Shown here: positions 24,827-31,827 of the stretch, piece by piece
Numbering within the stretch: position 1 is the stretch's first letter
How the letters are laid out: every line of letters begins with the position of its first letter
Assembly (NCBI GenBank): GCA_016220005.1
Contig: JACRIV010000032.1
Location: 1-40,236 of the forward strand
DNA length: 40,236 nt
Direction of reading: 5' to 3'
Origin: Deltaproteobacteria bacterium
GTDB taxonomy: Bacteria > Desulfobacterota > Deferrimicrobia > Deferrimicrobiales > Deferrimicrobiaceae
Translations under genes and position numbers: made by a program
Notes under the pieces: generated by a model
What the model was told of the DNA's origin: nothing
What the model saw: only the letters and a program-made list of their open reading frames with translations
The model's database searches: none

Positions 24827-25729
24827 ATGAAGGTCTTCGTTACCGGCGCCACCGGGTACATCGGCTTCAATGTGGCGCAGGCGTTCCGCCGGGCCGGCCA
24901 CGAAGTGTTCGGCCTCGTCCGCAGCGAGGAGAAGTCCAGGGCGCTCGCCCGGAGCGAGATCCACCCCGTTCTGGGCAGCATGCAGGAGCCCGAAAGCTAT
25001 TCCGACGCCGCGGCGGAATGCTCCGTGCTTGTCCACGCCGCCGCCGATCTTTCGGCGGACACGGTGGCGCTCGACAAGAGGACGGTGGAGACTCTGCTCG
25101 ACGCCGCCTGGAAAGGTCCCCGTCCCAAGACCGTCATCTATACCAGCGGGGTCTGGGTGCACGGCCACACCGGCGCGCGGATGGTGGACGAGACCGCGCC
25201 CCTCGATCCGCCGAAGCTGGTGAGCTGGCGGCCGGCGGTGGAGCAGGAGGTGCTGACCGCCCCGGGGATCAAGGGGCTGGTCCTTCGGCCCGGGTGCGTC
25301 TACGGCAGGCAGGGCGGCATGACGGGGATGTGGTTCGGCGGCGCATGCAAGGAAAAATCCCTGCGGGTGGTGGGCGACGGGAACAACCACTGGGCGATGG
25401 TCCACGTGGACGACCTGGCGGAAGGGTACCTCCTCGCCGGGGAGCGGGGGTACGGAGGCGAGATCTTCAACCTCACCGACCGCTCCCGCGCCTCCGTGGG
25501 TGTGATGACCAGGGCCGCGGCCTGCGCCGCGGGTTATGCCGGAAAGATCGAGTTCGTCCCCGCCGCCGAAGCGGCGAAGACGATGGGGGATTTCGCCGAG
25601 TGCCTCGACCTCGACCAGCACGTGGACGCCCGCAAGGCGGTCCGCCTGCTGGGATGGCAGCCCCGGCACGGCGGCTTTGTGGACGAGGTCGAGACCTACT
25701 TCGCGGCCTGGAAGGCCTGCCAGGGCTGA
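24827..25729 (+). CDS. NAD(P)-dependent epimerase/dehydratase-family protein, atypical active site
   Basis: A 300-residue extended SDR-fold protein. The dinucleotide-binding motif TGATGYIGFNVAQAFRRAGH is at residues 6-25, followed by HAAADLS and YTSGVWVHGHTG. The family normally has a catalytic YxxxK; at the matching place this protein reads PKLVSWRPAVEQEVL, with neither Tyr nor Lys, so ordinary SDR catalysis is doubtful. The C-terminal part has LRPGCVYGRQGGMTGMWFG and NHWAMVHVDDLAEGYLLAGE, both usual for the fold. It may be a reductase with a different mechanism or a binding or redox-sensing protein. It sits between the lipoprotein gene (5-base gap) and a quinone reductase gene (17-base gap). 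Confidence 0.85.
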   Translation: MKVFVTGATGYIGFNVAQAFRRAGHEVFGLVRSEEKSRALARSEIHPVLGSMQEPESYSDAAAECSVLVHAAADLSADTVALDKRTVETLLDAAWKGPRPKTVIYTSGVWVHGHTGARMVDETAPLDPPKLVSWRPAVEQEVLTAPGIKGLVLRPGCVYGRQGGMTGMWFGGACKEKSLRVVGDGNNHWAMVHVDDLAEGYLLAGERGYGGEIFNLTDRSRASVGVMTRAAACAAGYAGKIEFVPAAEAAKTMGDFAECLDLDQHVDARKAVRLLGWQPRHGGFVDEVETYFAAWKACQG

Positions 25730-25746
25730 ACCGTGAGGCCGCGGAC

Positions 25747-26733
25747 GTGAAGGCGGTCCTCCTGTCCGGTTTCGGCGGCGTGGAGGTGCTGCGCATCGGC
25801 AGCCACGCCGATCCCGTCCCGGGGGACGGCGATCTGCTGGTGCGGGTCCGGGCGACCGCCCTGAACCGCGCGGACCTGCTGCAGCGGAGAGGGAAGTATC
25901 CACCGCCGAAGGGCGCTCCGGAAATCCTCGGGCTGGAGATGGCGGGGGAGGTGATCGAGGCGGGGCAAGCCTGCCAAGGCTTTAAAAAGGGCGACCGCGT
26001 CTGCGCCCTCCTGCCGGGCGGAGGATATGCGGAACTCGCGGCGGTCCCGGCCGGGATGGCGATGCGGATTCCGGAGAACCTGACCTTCGACGAGGGGGCG
26101 GCGATCCCGGAGGCGTTCCTCACCGCCTATCAGAACCTGTTCAACCTGGGTGGACTCGTCGCGGGCGCCACGGTCCTCGTCCACGCGGGGGCAAGCGGCG
26201 TCGGGACGGCGGCGATCCAGTTGATCCGGGAGGCGGGGGCATTCGCGATCATCACGGCGGGATCCCCGGGCAAGATCACCCGCTGTTTGGAGCTGGGCGC
26301 GCGCGCCGGCTGGGACTACAAGGAAGGGTTTTTCGCCCCCTGGGTCGCGGAGCAGACGGAGGGGAGGGGGGCGGACCTCATCCTCGACTTCGTGGGAGCG
26401 CCCTACCTCGAGCAGAACCTCGCGTCCCTGGCGGAGGACGGGAGATTGATCGTTGTCGGCGTACTGGGGGGAGCCGTGGCCGGACGTCTGGACCTCGGCG
26501 CGCTCCTGATGAGGAGGCTGCAGATCATCGGGACCTCGTTGCGTTCCCTCCGCCGGGAGAGGAAGGTCGCCCTCACCCGGCAGTTCCGCGCCTTTGCGCT
26601 CCCGCGATTCGCGGACGGAAGGCTCAAGCCGGTCATCGATTCCGTCTACGACTGGACGGAAGTGGCGAAGGCCCACCTGCGGATGGAATCGAACGCCAAC
26701 ATCGGAAAGATCGTGCTCCGCGTCGTGGGGTGA
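25747..26733 (+). CDS. NAD(P)H quinone oxidoreductase, PIG3 family
   Basis: A 328-residue zinc-free medium-chain reductase. The start is GTG 25747 (VKAVLLSGFGGVEVLRIG). Typical PIG3/TP53I3-group segments are ATALNRADLLQRRGKYPPPK, PEILGLEMAGEVIEAG, AIPEAFLTAYQNLFNLGGL, VLVHAGASGVGTAAIQLIRE and GRLIVVGVLGGAVAG, then RRLQIIGTSLRSLRRERKV. It should reduce quinones with NADPH. It is closer to human PIG3 than is the other quinone reductase in this window. It follows the atypical SDR gene by 17 bases, so the three genes from the lipoprotein onward probably form one transcript. It is convergent with the FapA-like gene. Confidence 0.92.
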   Translation: MKAVLLSGFGGVEVLRIGSHADPVPGDGDLLVRVRATALNRADLLQRRGKYPPPKGAPEILGLEMAGEVIEAGQACQGFKKGDRVCALLPGGGYAELAAVPAGMAMRIPENLTFDEGAAIPEAFLTAYQNLFNLGGLVAGATVLVHAGASGVGTAAIQLIREAGAFAIITAGSPGKITRCLELGARAGWDYKEGFFAPWVAEQTEGRGADLILDFVGAPYLEQNLASLAEDGRLIVVGVLGGAVAGRLDLGALLMRRLQIIGTSLRSLRRERKVALTRQFRAFALPRFADGRLKPVIDSVYDWTEVAKAHLRMESNANIGKIVLRVVG

Positions 26734-26800
26734 CGGTGCCATCCCCGGCCTCACGGAGGCGTCCCTGTCACTCCTTCGCAGGCGCTCTCGCGCCGGGCCC

Positions 26801-28054
26801 TTACTTTTTCAACGCCGCCTCGAGCCTGCGGGCATTGACCGTGAGCGGCGTCAGCGGGAGGGATTGCAGCCTGCGCTCCTGGCTGTCCTCGATGACGGAT
26901 ACCGGACCGTCCATCTCGGCCTGAATTTCCTCGGTGGTGTCGCCCAGGCACAGGACGACGCCTTCGAGCACCCTCTTCCGAACGTTGATCTTGGCGTTCG
27001 CGTTTTCCGAGGATCGATCCCCGCCGGAAGCAAGCACGGTTCGCACGCCGATCGGGGAGCCGAGGGTGCCGGCTTCGATTCCCGAAAGGGCGATGCATTC
27101 CCCTCCCGAGATTACTCCCTTCGGGACGATGATGCACGCGCCGGACCGGATCCTGGAATTGCGGATCTCCGACTCCACCGTCACGTTCCCCCCGCATTCG
27201 ACGACGACCTCGTTGAGGAACCGGGCAAACAGATTCCCCGTGCAGACGATGGCGCCCTTGCCCTGACCGGACATGCCCCCGATCGTGATGTTCCCGCCCG
27301 AACGGATCTGGCAGTTCCCGGCGTTTCCCGAGACTTTGATTCCTTTCGTTGAGGAAATCTTGAATCCGTCCAGCACGTCCCCGCGTACGTCGACGAAACC
27401 GGCGAAGTCGATGTTGCCGATCTCGTAATCCACATCCCCGTTGACGACGAAGCCGCTCTCCACCGATACCGTATTGCCGTCGTAGACGACCCGCCCTTCC
27501 GCCGTGGCGATGATCTTCTTCCCGTCCTCCTCAAGGCGGATCCCCCGCCCGATGGTGAGCCGAATCGGCTTGACGGCGGGCGCGGGAACGGTCGATCCTG
27601 TCACCAGGACCCCCTGCCTCCCTTCCTCGGCAGGATGCAGCAGGGCGATCTCCGCCCCGGGCTGAACGTTCGTGAAGGAATGGGGGTTGTGGAAGTCGAT
27701 CACGCCGTCTTCGTCTTCCTTATACTCGGCCAGCCCGGTGTGGGGGCGGACGATGAACTCGACCCAGCCGTCGCGGCCTGGTTCGGCCCGCATCCCTCTG
27801 GCCAGCGGGACTTCCTTCTGAGGCTTTCCGGAACAGGCGTTTCGGGTGAACGAGGAAACGGCCTCAAGATCGATCCCCTGACGGATCCCGCAACGGTTCA
27901 GCAGGTCCAGCAGGTTCGAATCGTTGATGAAGCTGCCCGCGCCTTTCGGTTCGAGCGAGCATCGGCATTCCAGTCCGCCGTCGACAAGCTCGACGTCGAA
28001 GGTGTACGACTCATGTTCCACTCTGCCCGCGATTACGCCGCTCGCCGCGTCCAT
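26801..28054 (-). CDS. FapA/DUF342-family protein
   Basis: A 417-residue protein. I chose ATG 28054, six bases after GGAG; ATG 28060 and TTG 28081 are alternatives. After about 170 residues of mixed fold comes a right-handed beta-helix built of repeats such as GFVVNGDVDYEIGNIDFAGF, VDVRGDVLDGFKISSTKGIK and VSGNAGNCQIRSGGNITIGG, then QGKGAIVCTGNLFARFLNEV. This is the FapA (flagellar assembly protein A)/DUF342 architecture, similar in outline to MinC's beta-helix. Proteins of this family occur in motile and non-motile bacteria and the biochemical role is not known. No flagellar genes are in the window. The C-terminus (SVIEDSQERRLQSLP...EAALKK) is helical. Confidence 0.85.
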   Translation of the reverse strand: MDAASGVIAGRVEHESYTFDVELVDGGLECRCSLEPKGAGSFINDSNLLDLLNRCGIRQGIDLEAVSSFTRNACSGKPQKEVPLARGMRAEPGRDGWVEFIVRPHTGLAEYKEDEDGVIDFHNPHSFTNVQPGAEIALLHPAEEGRQGVLVTGSTVPAPAVKPIRLTIGRGIRLEEDGKKIIATAEGRVVYDGNTVSVESGFVVNGDVDYEIGNIDFAGFVDVRGDVLDGFKISSTKGIKVSGNAGNCQIRSGGNITIGGMSGQGKGAIVCTGNLFARFLNEVVVECGGNVTVESEIRNSRIRSGACIIVPKGVISGGECIALSGIEAGTLGSPIGVRTVLASGGDRSSENANAKINVRKRVLEGVVLCLGDTTEEIQAEMDGPVSVIEDSQERRLQSLPLTPLTVNARRLEAALKK

Positions 28055-28216
28055 CGCCATCTCCAAACCGGAATGTCTCAACCCAGATTTACGTAATTGG
28101 TTTTGCCTTTCCTGGCAGTCTGCTTTTTTCCTTTTTCAGCTTTTCGATACCGTGAGTTCCGATCGATTGCCCAACTATCTTATCGGCAGAAATTCCGCAA
28201 AACCTTACCTTTGCAA

Positions 28217-28693
28217 TCAACGGATCTGGCCGCGCACCTCTCCGCCCGGCATCTGCTTCGTGTGGATGTTGACGTACGCCTCGCCCGCCTTGAGCTTCCC
28301 GATCAGGGCGCTGAGCGGCTTCCCCTTAAGGTTGCCCTGCAGGTTCTCCGCCTTGATGTCCCCCTCCGCCAGGGTGCCTTCGAACCTGCCTTCCTTGAGC
28401 ATTGGAGGCGGGCCGGGCGGATACAGCCACGCGGCGACCGGGCCGTCCTTCCCCTCCGGCGCGAGATGGATGTGCCCCATCTGGACATTTTCGATGTTGG
28501 AGACGGTGACCTTGTAGTGCAGGGCGGTTCCGTCCTTGCTCAGTTCAAAGGTCGACATCCCGGAAGCCATGCTGCCCCCGATCCCCTTCATGTCCGCCAC
28601 GAAATTGTGCTGGGAATCCGCTGAGGCGGCGAGGGCTCCGGCAAGAACGAACAGGGTGGCCAGCAAGCCAGACAGCAGACAGGACTTTCGCAT
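28217..28693 (-). CDS. Secreted CHRD-domain protein
   Basis: A 158-residue protein starting at ATG 28693 behind AAAGGGGGG. Residues 1-26 (including LLSGLLATLFVLAGALAASA) form a signal peptide. The mature part is one CHRD domain: NFVADMKGIGGSMASGMSTF, LHYKVTVSNIENVQMGHIHL, VAAWLYPPGPPP and AYVNIHTKQMPGGEVRGQIR. CHRD is named for chordin; bacterial members are small secreted proteins of unknown function, with two conserved histidines here (HIHL and NIHT). It is followed on the same strand by the FapA-like gene 162 bases on. A ribosome-site G-run and AT-rich stretches are present upstream, but I see no convincing promoter. Confidence 0.85.
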   Translation of the reverse strand: MRKSCLLSGLLATLFVLAGALAASADSQHNFVADMKGIGGSMASGMSTFELSKDGTALHYKVTVSNIENVQMGHIHLAPEGKDGPVAAWLYPPGPPPMLKEGRFEGTLAEGDIKAENLQGNLKGKPLSALIGKLKAGEAYVNIHTKQMPGGEVRGQIR

Positions 28694-29111
28694 ATTCCCC
28701 CCTTTCCGGATCACTTCAGGGTTGCGGTTCCTTGGAACGGTTGGTCGCCGCCCCAGCCCACGGAGCCGGGTCGGCGACGTTTTTTTTAAGATGAAGGAAT
28801 ATTTCGCCCGGTTCCGGTTTTCCACCGTTTCCGGCTCGGAGTGGGGAGGCCCCTCGTACGCTCGTTCCGGACAGCCGGTCGCGGGCGCGGAGGACTGCAC
28901 AGGCTGCTGAAGGAAAACAAGGTTGGGGGGAAAAGAGTTGGTGGGGGGGTACGCAGACGCGGGAGCGGAGGTAGAATTGAAGTTATATATCACCGCCTGC
29001 GCCTCTCCGGGCGTCGGCGCGAAAAGAGGTGATGCGCCGGGAACGAATCGAAACGGGCACCTGGCGGAATCGGCCATCACAACCAGCGAAGTAGAGAAGG
29101 AGGGAAAAGCG
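28694..29111. other. Intergenic region between divergent genes (418 bp)
   Basis: No gene is supported here. Reading frames that cross it are continuations of the CHRD frame with proline-rich, non-homologous residues. It holds a plus-strand hairpin followed by eight T (see the terminator entry) and, closer to 29112, the sequence leading to the small conserved gene, with GAGAAGGAGGG near 29095 as ribosome site. Confidence 0.6.
28742..28785 (+). terminator. Rho-independent terminator-like hairpin in a divergent gap
   Basis: GTCGCCG (28742-28748) pairs with CGGCGAC (28770-28776); three further G-C pairs extend the stem inwards after one mismatch. It is followed by G and eight T (28778-28785). 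By shape this is an intrinsic terminator for plus-strand transcription. No plus-strand gene ends here; the CHRD gene upstream runs the other way. It may insulate against antisense transcripts or end a small RNA. Confidence 0.6.
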
Positions 29112-29387
29112 ATGGCACGTTACCTGATCGAGTCTCCCCACACTAAGGAGGAATGCCTGCAGGCGCTGGATGAGATCCTGGCGCGCGGGCCCGGGGAGCT
29201 GGCCAAGTACGACTTCGGCTGCATGTCCGGCGATCACACCGGGTATGTGATCGTGGAGGTGGGGAGCGAATCGGAGGCCCGGGGACTCGTCCCGTCCTTC
29301 CTGCGCGGCAAGGCGCGGATCGTAAAGCTGGACAAGTTCACCCCCGAGCAGATCAAGTCGTTCCACGAGATGAAGAAAACCGCGTGA
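29112..29387 (+). CDS. Small conserved protein of unknown function
   Basis: A 91-residue soluble protein, start ATG 29112. It begins MARYLIESPHTKEECLQALD and continues GELAKYDFGCMSGDHTGYVI and VPSFLRGKARIVKLDKFTPE. The alternating helix-strand pattern and size suggest a ferredoxin-like (dimeric alpha/beta barrel-type) fold. The SPHTxEECLxALDE and GCxxGDHTGY motifs look conserved rather than random, and similar short proteins occur in respiratory deltaproteobacteria; I recognise no named function. C39 in GCMSGDHT is a candidate functional residue. A strong 12-bp hairpin follows its stop. It probably forms its own transcript. Confidence 0.75.
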   Translation: MARYLIESPHTKEECLQALDEILARGPGELAKYDFGCMSGDHTGYVIVEVGSESEARGLVPSFLRGKARIVKLDKFTPEQIKSFHEMKKTA

Positions 29388-29437
29388 AAGGGATCGGGGA
29401 GGCCTGCCAGGGAGAAGGTCCTCCCCATGGATTGACC

Positions 29438-29466
29438 GGAAAGGCCGGCGAAGAGCCGGCCTTTCC
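29438..29466 (+). terminator. Strong 12-bp hairpin after the small conserved gene
   Basis: GGAAAGGCCGGC (29438-29449), loop GAAGA, then GCCGGCCTTTCC (29455-29466), a perfect 12-bp stem. No T-run follows, so it may terminate weakly, stabilise the upstream mRNA end, or act in both directions. It ends 20 bases before the next start codon. Confidence 0.5.
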
Positions 29467-29486
29467 ATGAGCAGGGGAGGCGTGCC

Positions 29487-30050
29487 ATGAGGAATCCCCA
29501 CTCGCCGGGAAGACGGTTGGTCGTCCTTTCGCTCTTCGGCCTGCTGGCCGCAACCTTCGCAATCGGGTTATCCCCGGGGGGCGCCGCGATGGCATTCGAA
29601 CTGGCGAGTCAAGCATTTCAGCCGAACCAGACGATCCCGAAGAAATATACCTGCGACGGTCCGGACCTCTCGGTCCCCTTGGCCTGGCGCGATCCTCCGG
29701 CGGGGACGAAGAGCTTCGCGCTGGTCGCGGACGACCCCGATGCCCCGGCCGGAACGTGGGTCCACTGGGTTATCTACGACCTGCCCGCCGACGCGAGGGA
29801 GCTCCCGGAAGGGGTCCCTCCCAAGGACGTCCTCCAGAACGGGGCCGCGCAGGGGGTGAACGACTTCAGGAAGGTGGGCTACGGCGGTCCCTGCCCTCCC
29901 CGAGGACCGGCGCACCGGTATTTCTTCAAGCTGTATGCGCTGGACGGGAAGACGGGGCTTAAGCCCGGGGCCTCCAAGAAGGCGCTCCTGGAGGCGATGA
30001 AGGGGCACATCCTGGGCGAGGCGCAGCTCATCGGGCGGTACCAGCGGTAA
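29487..30050 (+). CDS. Exported YbhB/YbcL-type (PEBP/Raf kinase inhibitor-like) protein
   Basis: A 187-residue protein with an N-terminal signal or anchor (LVVLSLFGLLAATFAIGLSP) ending near AAMAFELAS. The mature part is a phosphatidylethanolamine-binding-protein fold with its ligand-site motifs: IPKKYTCDGPDLSVPLAWRD, DDPDAPAGTWVHWVIYDLP and GYGGPCPPRGPAHRYFFKLY, then LDGKTGLKPGASKKALLEAM. Bacterial members are small, usually periplasmic or cytoplasmic, with unknown ligands. ATG 29487 follows GGGGAGG. It is convergent with the alcohol dehydrogenase gene. Confidence 0.92.
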   Translation: MRNPHSPGRRLVVLSLFGLLAATFAIGLSPGGAAMAFELASQAFQPNQTIPKKYTCDGPDLSVPLAWRDPPAGTKSFALVADDPDAPAGTWVHWVIYDLPADARELPEGVPPKDVLQNGAAQGVNDFRKVGYGGPCPPRGPAHRYFFKLYALDGKTGLKPGASKKALLEAMKGHILGEAQLIGRYQR

Positions 30051-30076
30051 GCGGGAATCCGGGCGAACTTCCTGCC

Positions 30077-31087
30077 TTACGGCGTGAGCACCGCCCGCAG
30101 GCGGACCTGCCCTTTGCGCAGCCTGTCCAGGACCTCGTTGACCTGGTCCAGCGGGTAGTGCTCCACCATCGGGGCGATCCCGTGGTCGGCGGCGAATCGG
30201 AGCATGGCGTCCATGTCGTCCCGGGTCCCGATGACGGAGCCGCAGATGGCTTTCTGGCCCGTGATCAGCCCCGCGGGGATGAGCGAAGCGCTCTCGGCGA
30301 TCGCGGCGAGGACCACCAGCGTTCCGTTGGGACCGAGCCCCGGGATGCACTGCTCGAAGAGCTTCGCGGAGATGCCGGTGAGCAGGATCAGGTCGGCGCC
30401 TCCCATCCGGGAGAGCCGGCTTCCGATCTTCTCCTTCTCCGTGTCGACGACCTCCCGGGCTCCCATTTGCCGGGCGAGGTCGCTCTTCCCTTCCCCTCGG
30501 AGGATGGCCACCACCCGGGCTCCCATCGCCGCCGCCATGCGGAGCGCGAGATGCCCCAGCCCCCCGATTCCCGCCACCGCGACGGTTTTCCCGGCGAGGT
30601 TGCCCGCCCTGCGCAGGGGGGCGAAGACCGTGATCCCCGCGCACAACAGGGGGGCGGCCGTAACGAGGTCCAGCCCCTCCGGTATCCGGTGAGTGAAGGC
30701 CGCGGGCGCCTTGACCCGCTCCGCGTAACCGCCGTTCACCGTGACCCCGGTGCTCTTCTGGCCGGCGCAGAGCATCTCCGCGCCCGAGCGGCAGGGGGCG
30801 CATTGCCCGCACGCGTATTGCATCCAGGGGACTCCCACGGGGTCCCCCGGCTTGAGGCCGGTCACCGCGCTCCCCGACTTCTCGACGACCCCGGTCACTT
30901 CGTGCCCGGGGATGATGGGCAGCGGCGTCCCCCAGTCCTTCCAGTCCCCGTCGACCAAGTGGAGGTCGCTGTGGCAGACCCCGCAGGCCTTGACCCGGAT
31001 CAGCACCTCCTCCGGCCCGATGGAGGGGGCCGGGACGTCCGAGAGGACGAGCGGCTTTCCGAACGCTTCGCAGACGGCGGCTTTCAT
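30077..31087 (-). CDS. Zinc-dependent alcohol dehydrogenase
   Basis: A 336-residue MDR-family alcohol dehydrogenase. Catalytic-zinc ligands are C38 and H62 in KACGVCHSDLHLVDGD and IIPGHEVTGVVEKSG, plus the cysteine in TAAPLLCAGITVF. The structural-zinc site is C93, C96, C99 and C107 in YACGQCAPCRSGAEMLC. The NAD(P)-binding motif is VAVAGIGGLGHLALRMAAAM. It resembles the AdhP/AdhA group that interconverts primary alcohols and aldehydes. Its ATG follows directly on the TAG of the OsmC-like selenoprotein gene with no spacer, so the two are translated from one mRNA. A shared role in handling reactive carbonyls or peroxides is plausible but not shown. Confidence 0.93.
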   Translation of the reverse strand: MKAAVCEAFGKPLVLSDVPAPSIGPEEVLIRVKACGVCHSDLHLVDGDWKDWGTPLPIIPGHEVTGVVEKSGSAVTGLKPGDPVGVPWMQYACGQCAPCRSGAEMLCAGQKSTGVTVNGGYAERVKAPAAFTHRIPEGLDLVTAAPLLCAGITVFAPLRRAGNLAGKTVAVAGIGGLGHLALRMAAAMGARVVAILRGEGKSDLARQMGAREVVDTEKEKIGSRLSRMGGADLILLTGISAKLFEQCIPGLGPNGTLVVLAAIAESASLIPAGLITGQKAICGSVIGTRDDMDAMLRFAADHGIAPMVEHYPLDQVNEVLDRLRKGQVRLRAVLTP

Positions 31088-31564
31088 CTAAGTGTCCCCC
31101 GCCAGCTCGGCGATCTCCGCGCTGTCGCTGATCTCGATGGCGCCCATCACGCTCATGGCGCCGGGGCATTTCACGAGGTAGGTCCCGAGCGCCTCGCGGG
31201 CATCCTCCGTCTTCCCCGGAGGGACCTTGAGCGTGTACTTCACCCGGATCTTCGTGATTCTAAGCACCCCTTCGACATCCTCGATGTCCCCCTCGACGTC
31301 GGCCCGGAACCGGTCGGCGAATGTGGGGATCTTCTTTCCGGCCAGCACCGTGGCCAGTGTCCCCATCATTCAGCCGCCCACCGCCCCGACGATGTGGTCG
31401 AGCGTGGCGGCGTGCTCCTTCTCGGGCTCCACCTTGTAGAAATGCTTGATGCCGCCGTGGACGCCGTAGTAGACCGGCTCCGCGAACCCCTCGATGACCG
31501 CCTTCCGCGTCGGCCCCTTCTCGCGGGTCACCACGATCCGAGACGTGTGAACCACCCGGCCCAT
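31088..31564 (-). CDS. OsmC-like selenoprotein (in-frame TGA at the active-site cysteine)
   Basis: The frame reads 64 residues from ATG 31564 (ribosome site AAAGGAG), meets TGA at 31372-31370, and continues in the same frame to TAG at 31088, giving a 158-residue OsmC-family protein if TGA is read through. N-terminal half: MGRVVHTSRIVVTREKGPTR, FYKVEPEKEHAATLDHIVGAVGG. C-terminal half: MMGTLATVLAGKKI, IRVKYTLKVPPGKTEDAREA, YLVKCPGAMSVMGAIEIS. In OsmC proteins the peroxidatic cysteine lies exactly where TGA falls (AVGG-U65-MMGTLA); the second catalytic cysteine is present as C133. A SECIS-like hairpin follows the TGA. OsmC-like selenoproteins are known in deltaproteobacteria. Expected activity: thiol- or selenol-based hydroperoxide reduction. 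A genuine nonsense mutation is the alternative. Confidence 0.85.
31324..31372 (-). promoter_or_regulatory. UGA codon and SECIS-like hairpin in the OsmC mRNA
   Basis: Downstream of UGA (31372-31370) the mRNA can fold: lower stem UGGGG (31365-31361) with CCCCA (31328-31324), internal loop, upper stem CUGGCC (31357-31352) with GGCCGG (31343-31338), apical loop ACGGUGCU carrying GGU. The apical loop starts 19 bases after UGA, inside the distance range of bacterial SECIS elements that bind SelB, and G and U in the loop are usual. The structure is drawn by eye and not energy-tested. Confidence 0.65.
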
Positions 31565-31591
31565 GTCGTTCTCCTTTCCCCGTGGTAGTCG

Positions 31592-31618
31592 CCGCCCGGT
31601 CCTTTTGTTGCCGGGCGG
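31592..31618 (-). other. Hairpin between ccoS and the OsmC gene
   Basis: CCGCCCGG and CCGGGCGG form an 8-bp stem with an 11-base loop. No T-run follows on the minus strand. It could attenuate read-through from the cco operon into the OsmC-adh pair or stabilise an RNA end. Confidence 0.35.
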
Positions 31619-31677
31619 GGCGGGAACGTTTCGGCGGCGTCCTCGCCGCCCCCCGGATACTATGCACCAGACGCCCC

Positions 31678-31815
31678 CTATTCGTCATCCAGCATCCTGT
31701 GCTTCGCACCCTCCACGTCGTCGTACTGGTCGCTGCGGACCGCCCAGACGAACAGGAGCCAGGCGCCGGCGCCAAGGACGATCGAGATGAGGATGAGCAG
31801 CCAGGTCGTCCACAT
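31678..31815 (-). CDS. ccoS: cbb3 oxidase maturation protein CcoS
   Basis: A 45-residue membrane protein starting at ATG 31815. The sequence is one membrane helix (WLLILISIVLGAGAWLLFVW) followed by the acidic tail VRSDQYDDVEGAKHRMLDDE. The FxWAxxxxQYDDxExxxxRxLxDD pattern is diagnostic of CcoS/FixS, which is required for insertion of heme b and CuB into CcoN. It lies 12 bases after the ccoI copper-ATPase gene, as in most cco clusters, and is the last recognisable cco gene of the operon. Confidence 0.93.
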   Translation of the reverse strand: MWTTWLLILISIVLGAGAWLLFVWAVRSDQYDDVEGAKHRMLDDE

Positions 31816-31827
31816 CGCTCTTTTCCT

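Noticed and set aside
31370-31564. A free-standing 64-residue protein plus a separate 93-residue protein
   Set aside because: Both are in the same frame, separated only by TGA, and together make one OsmC protein; treated as one selenoprotein gene.
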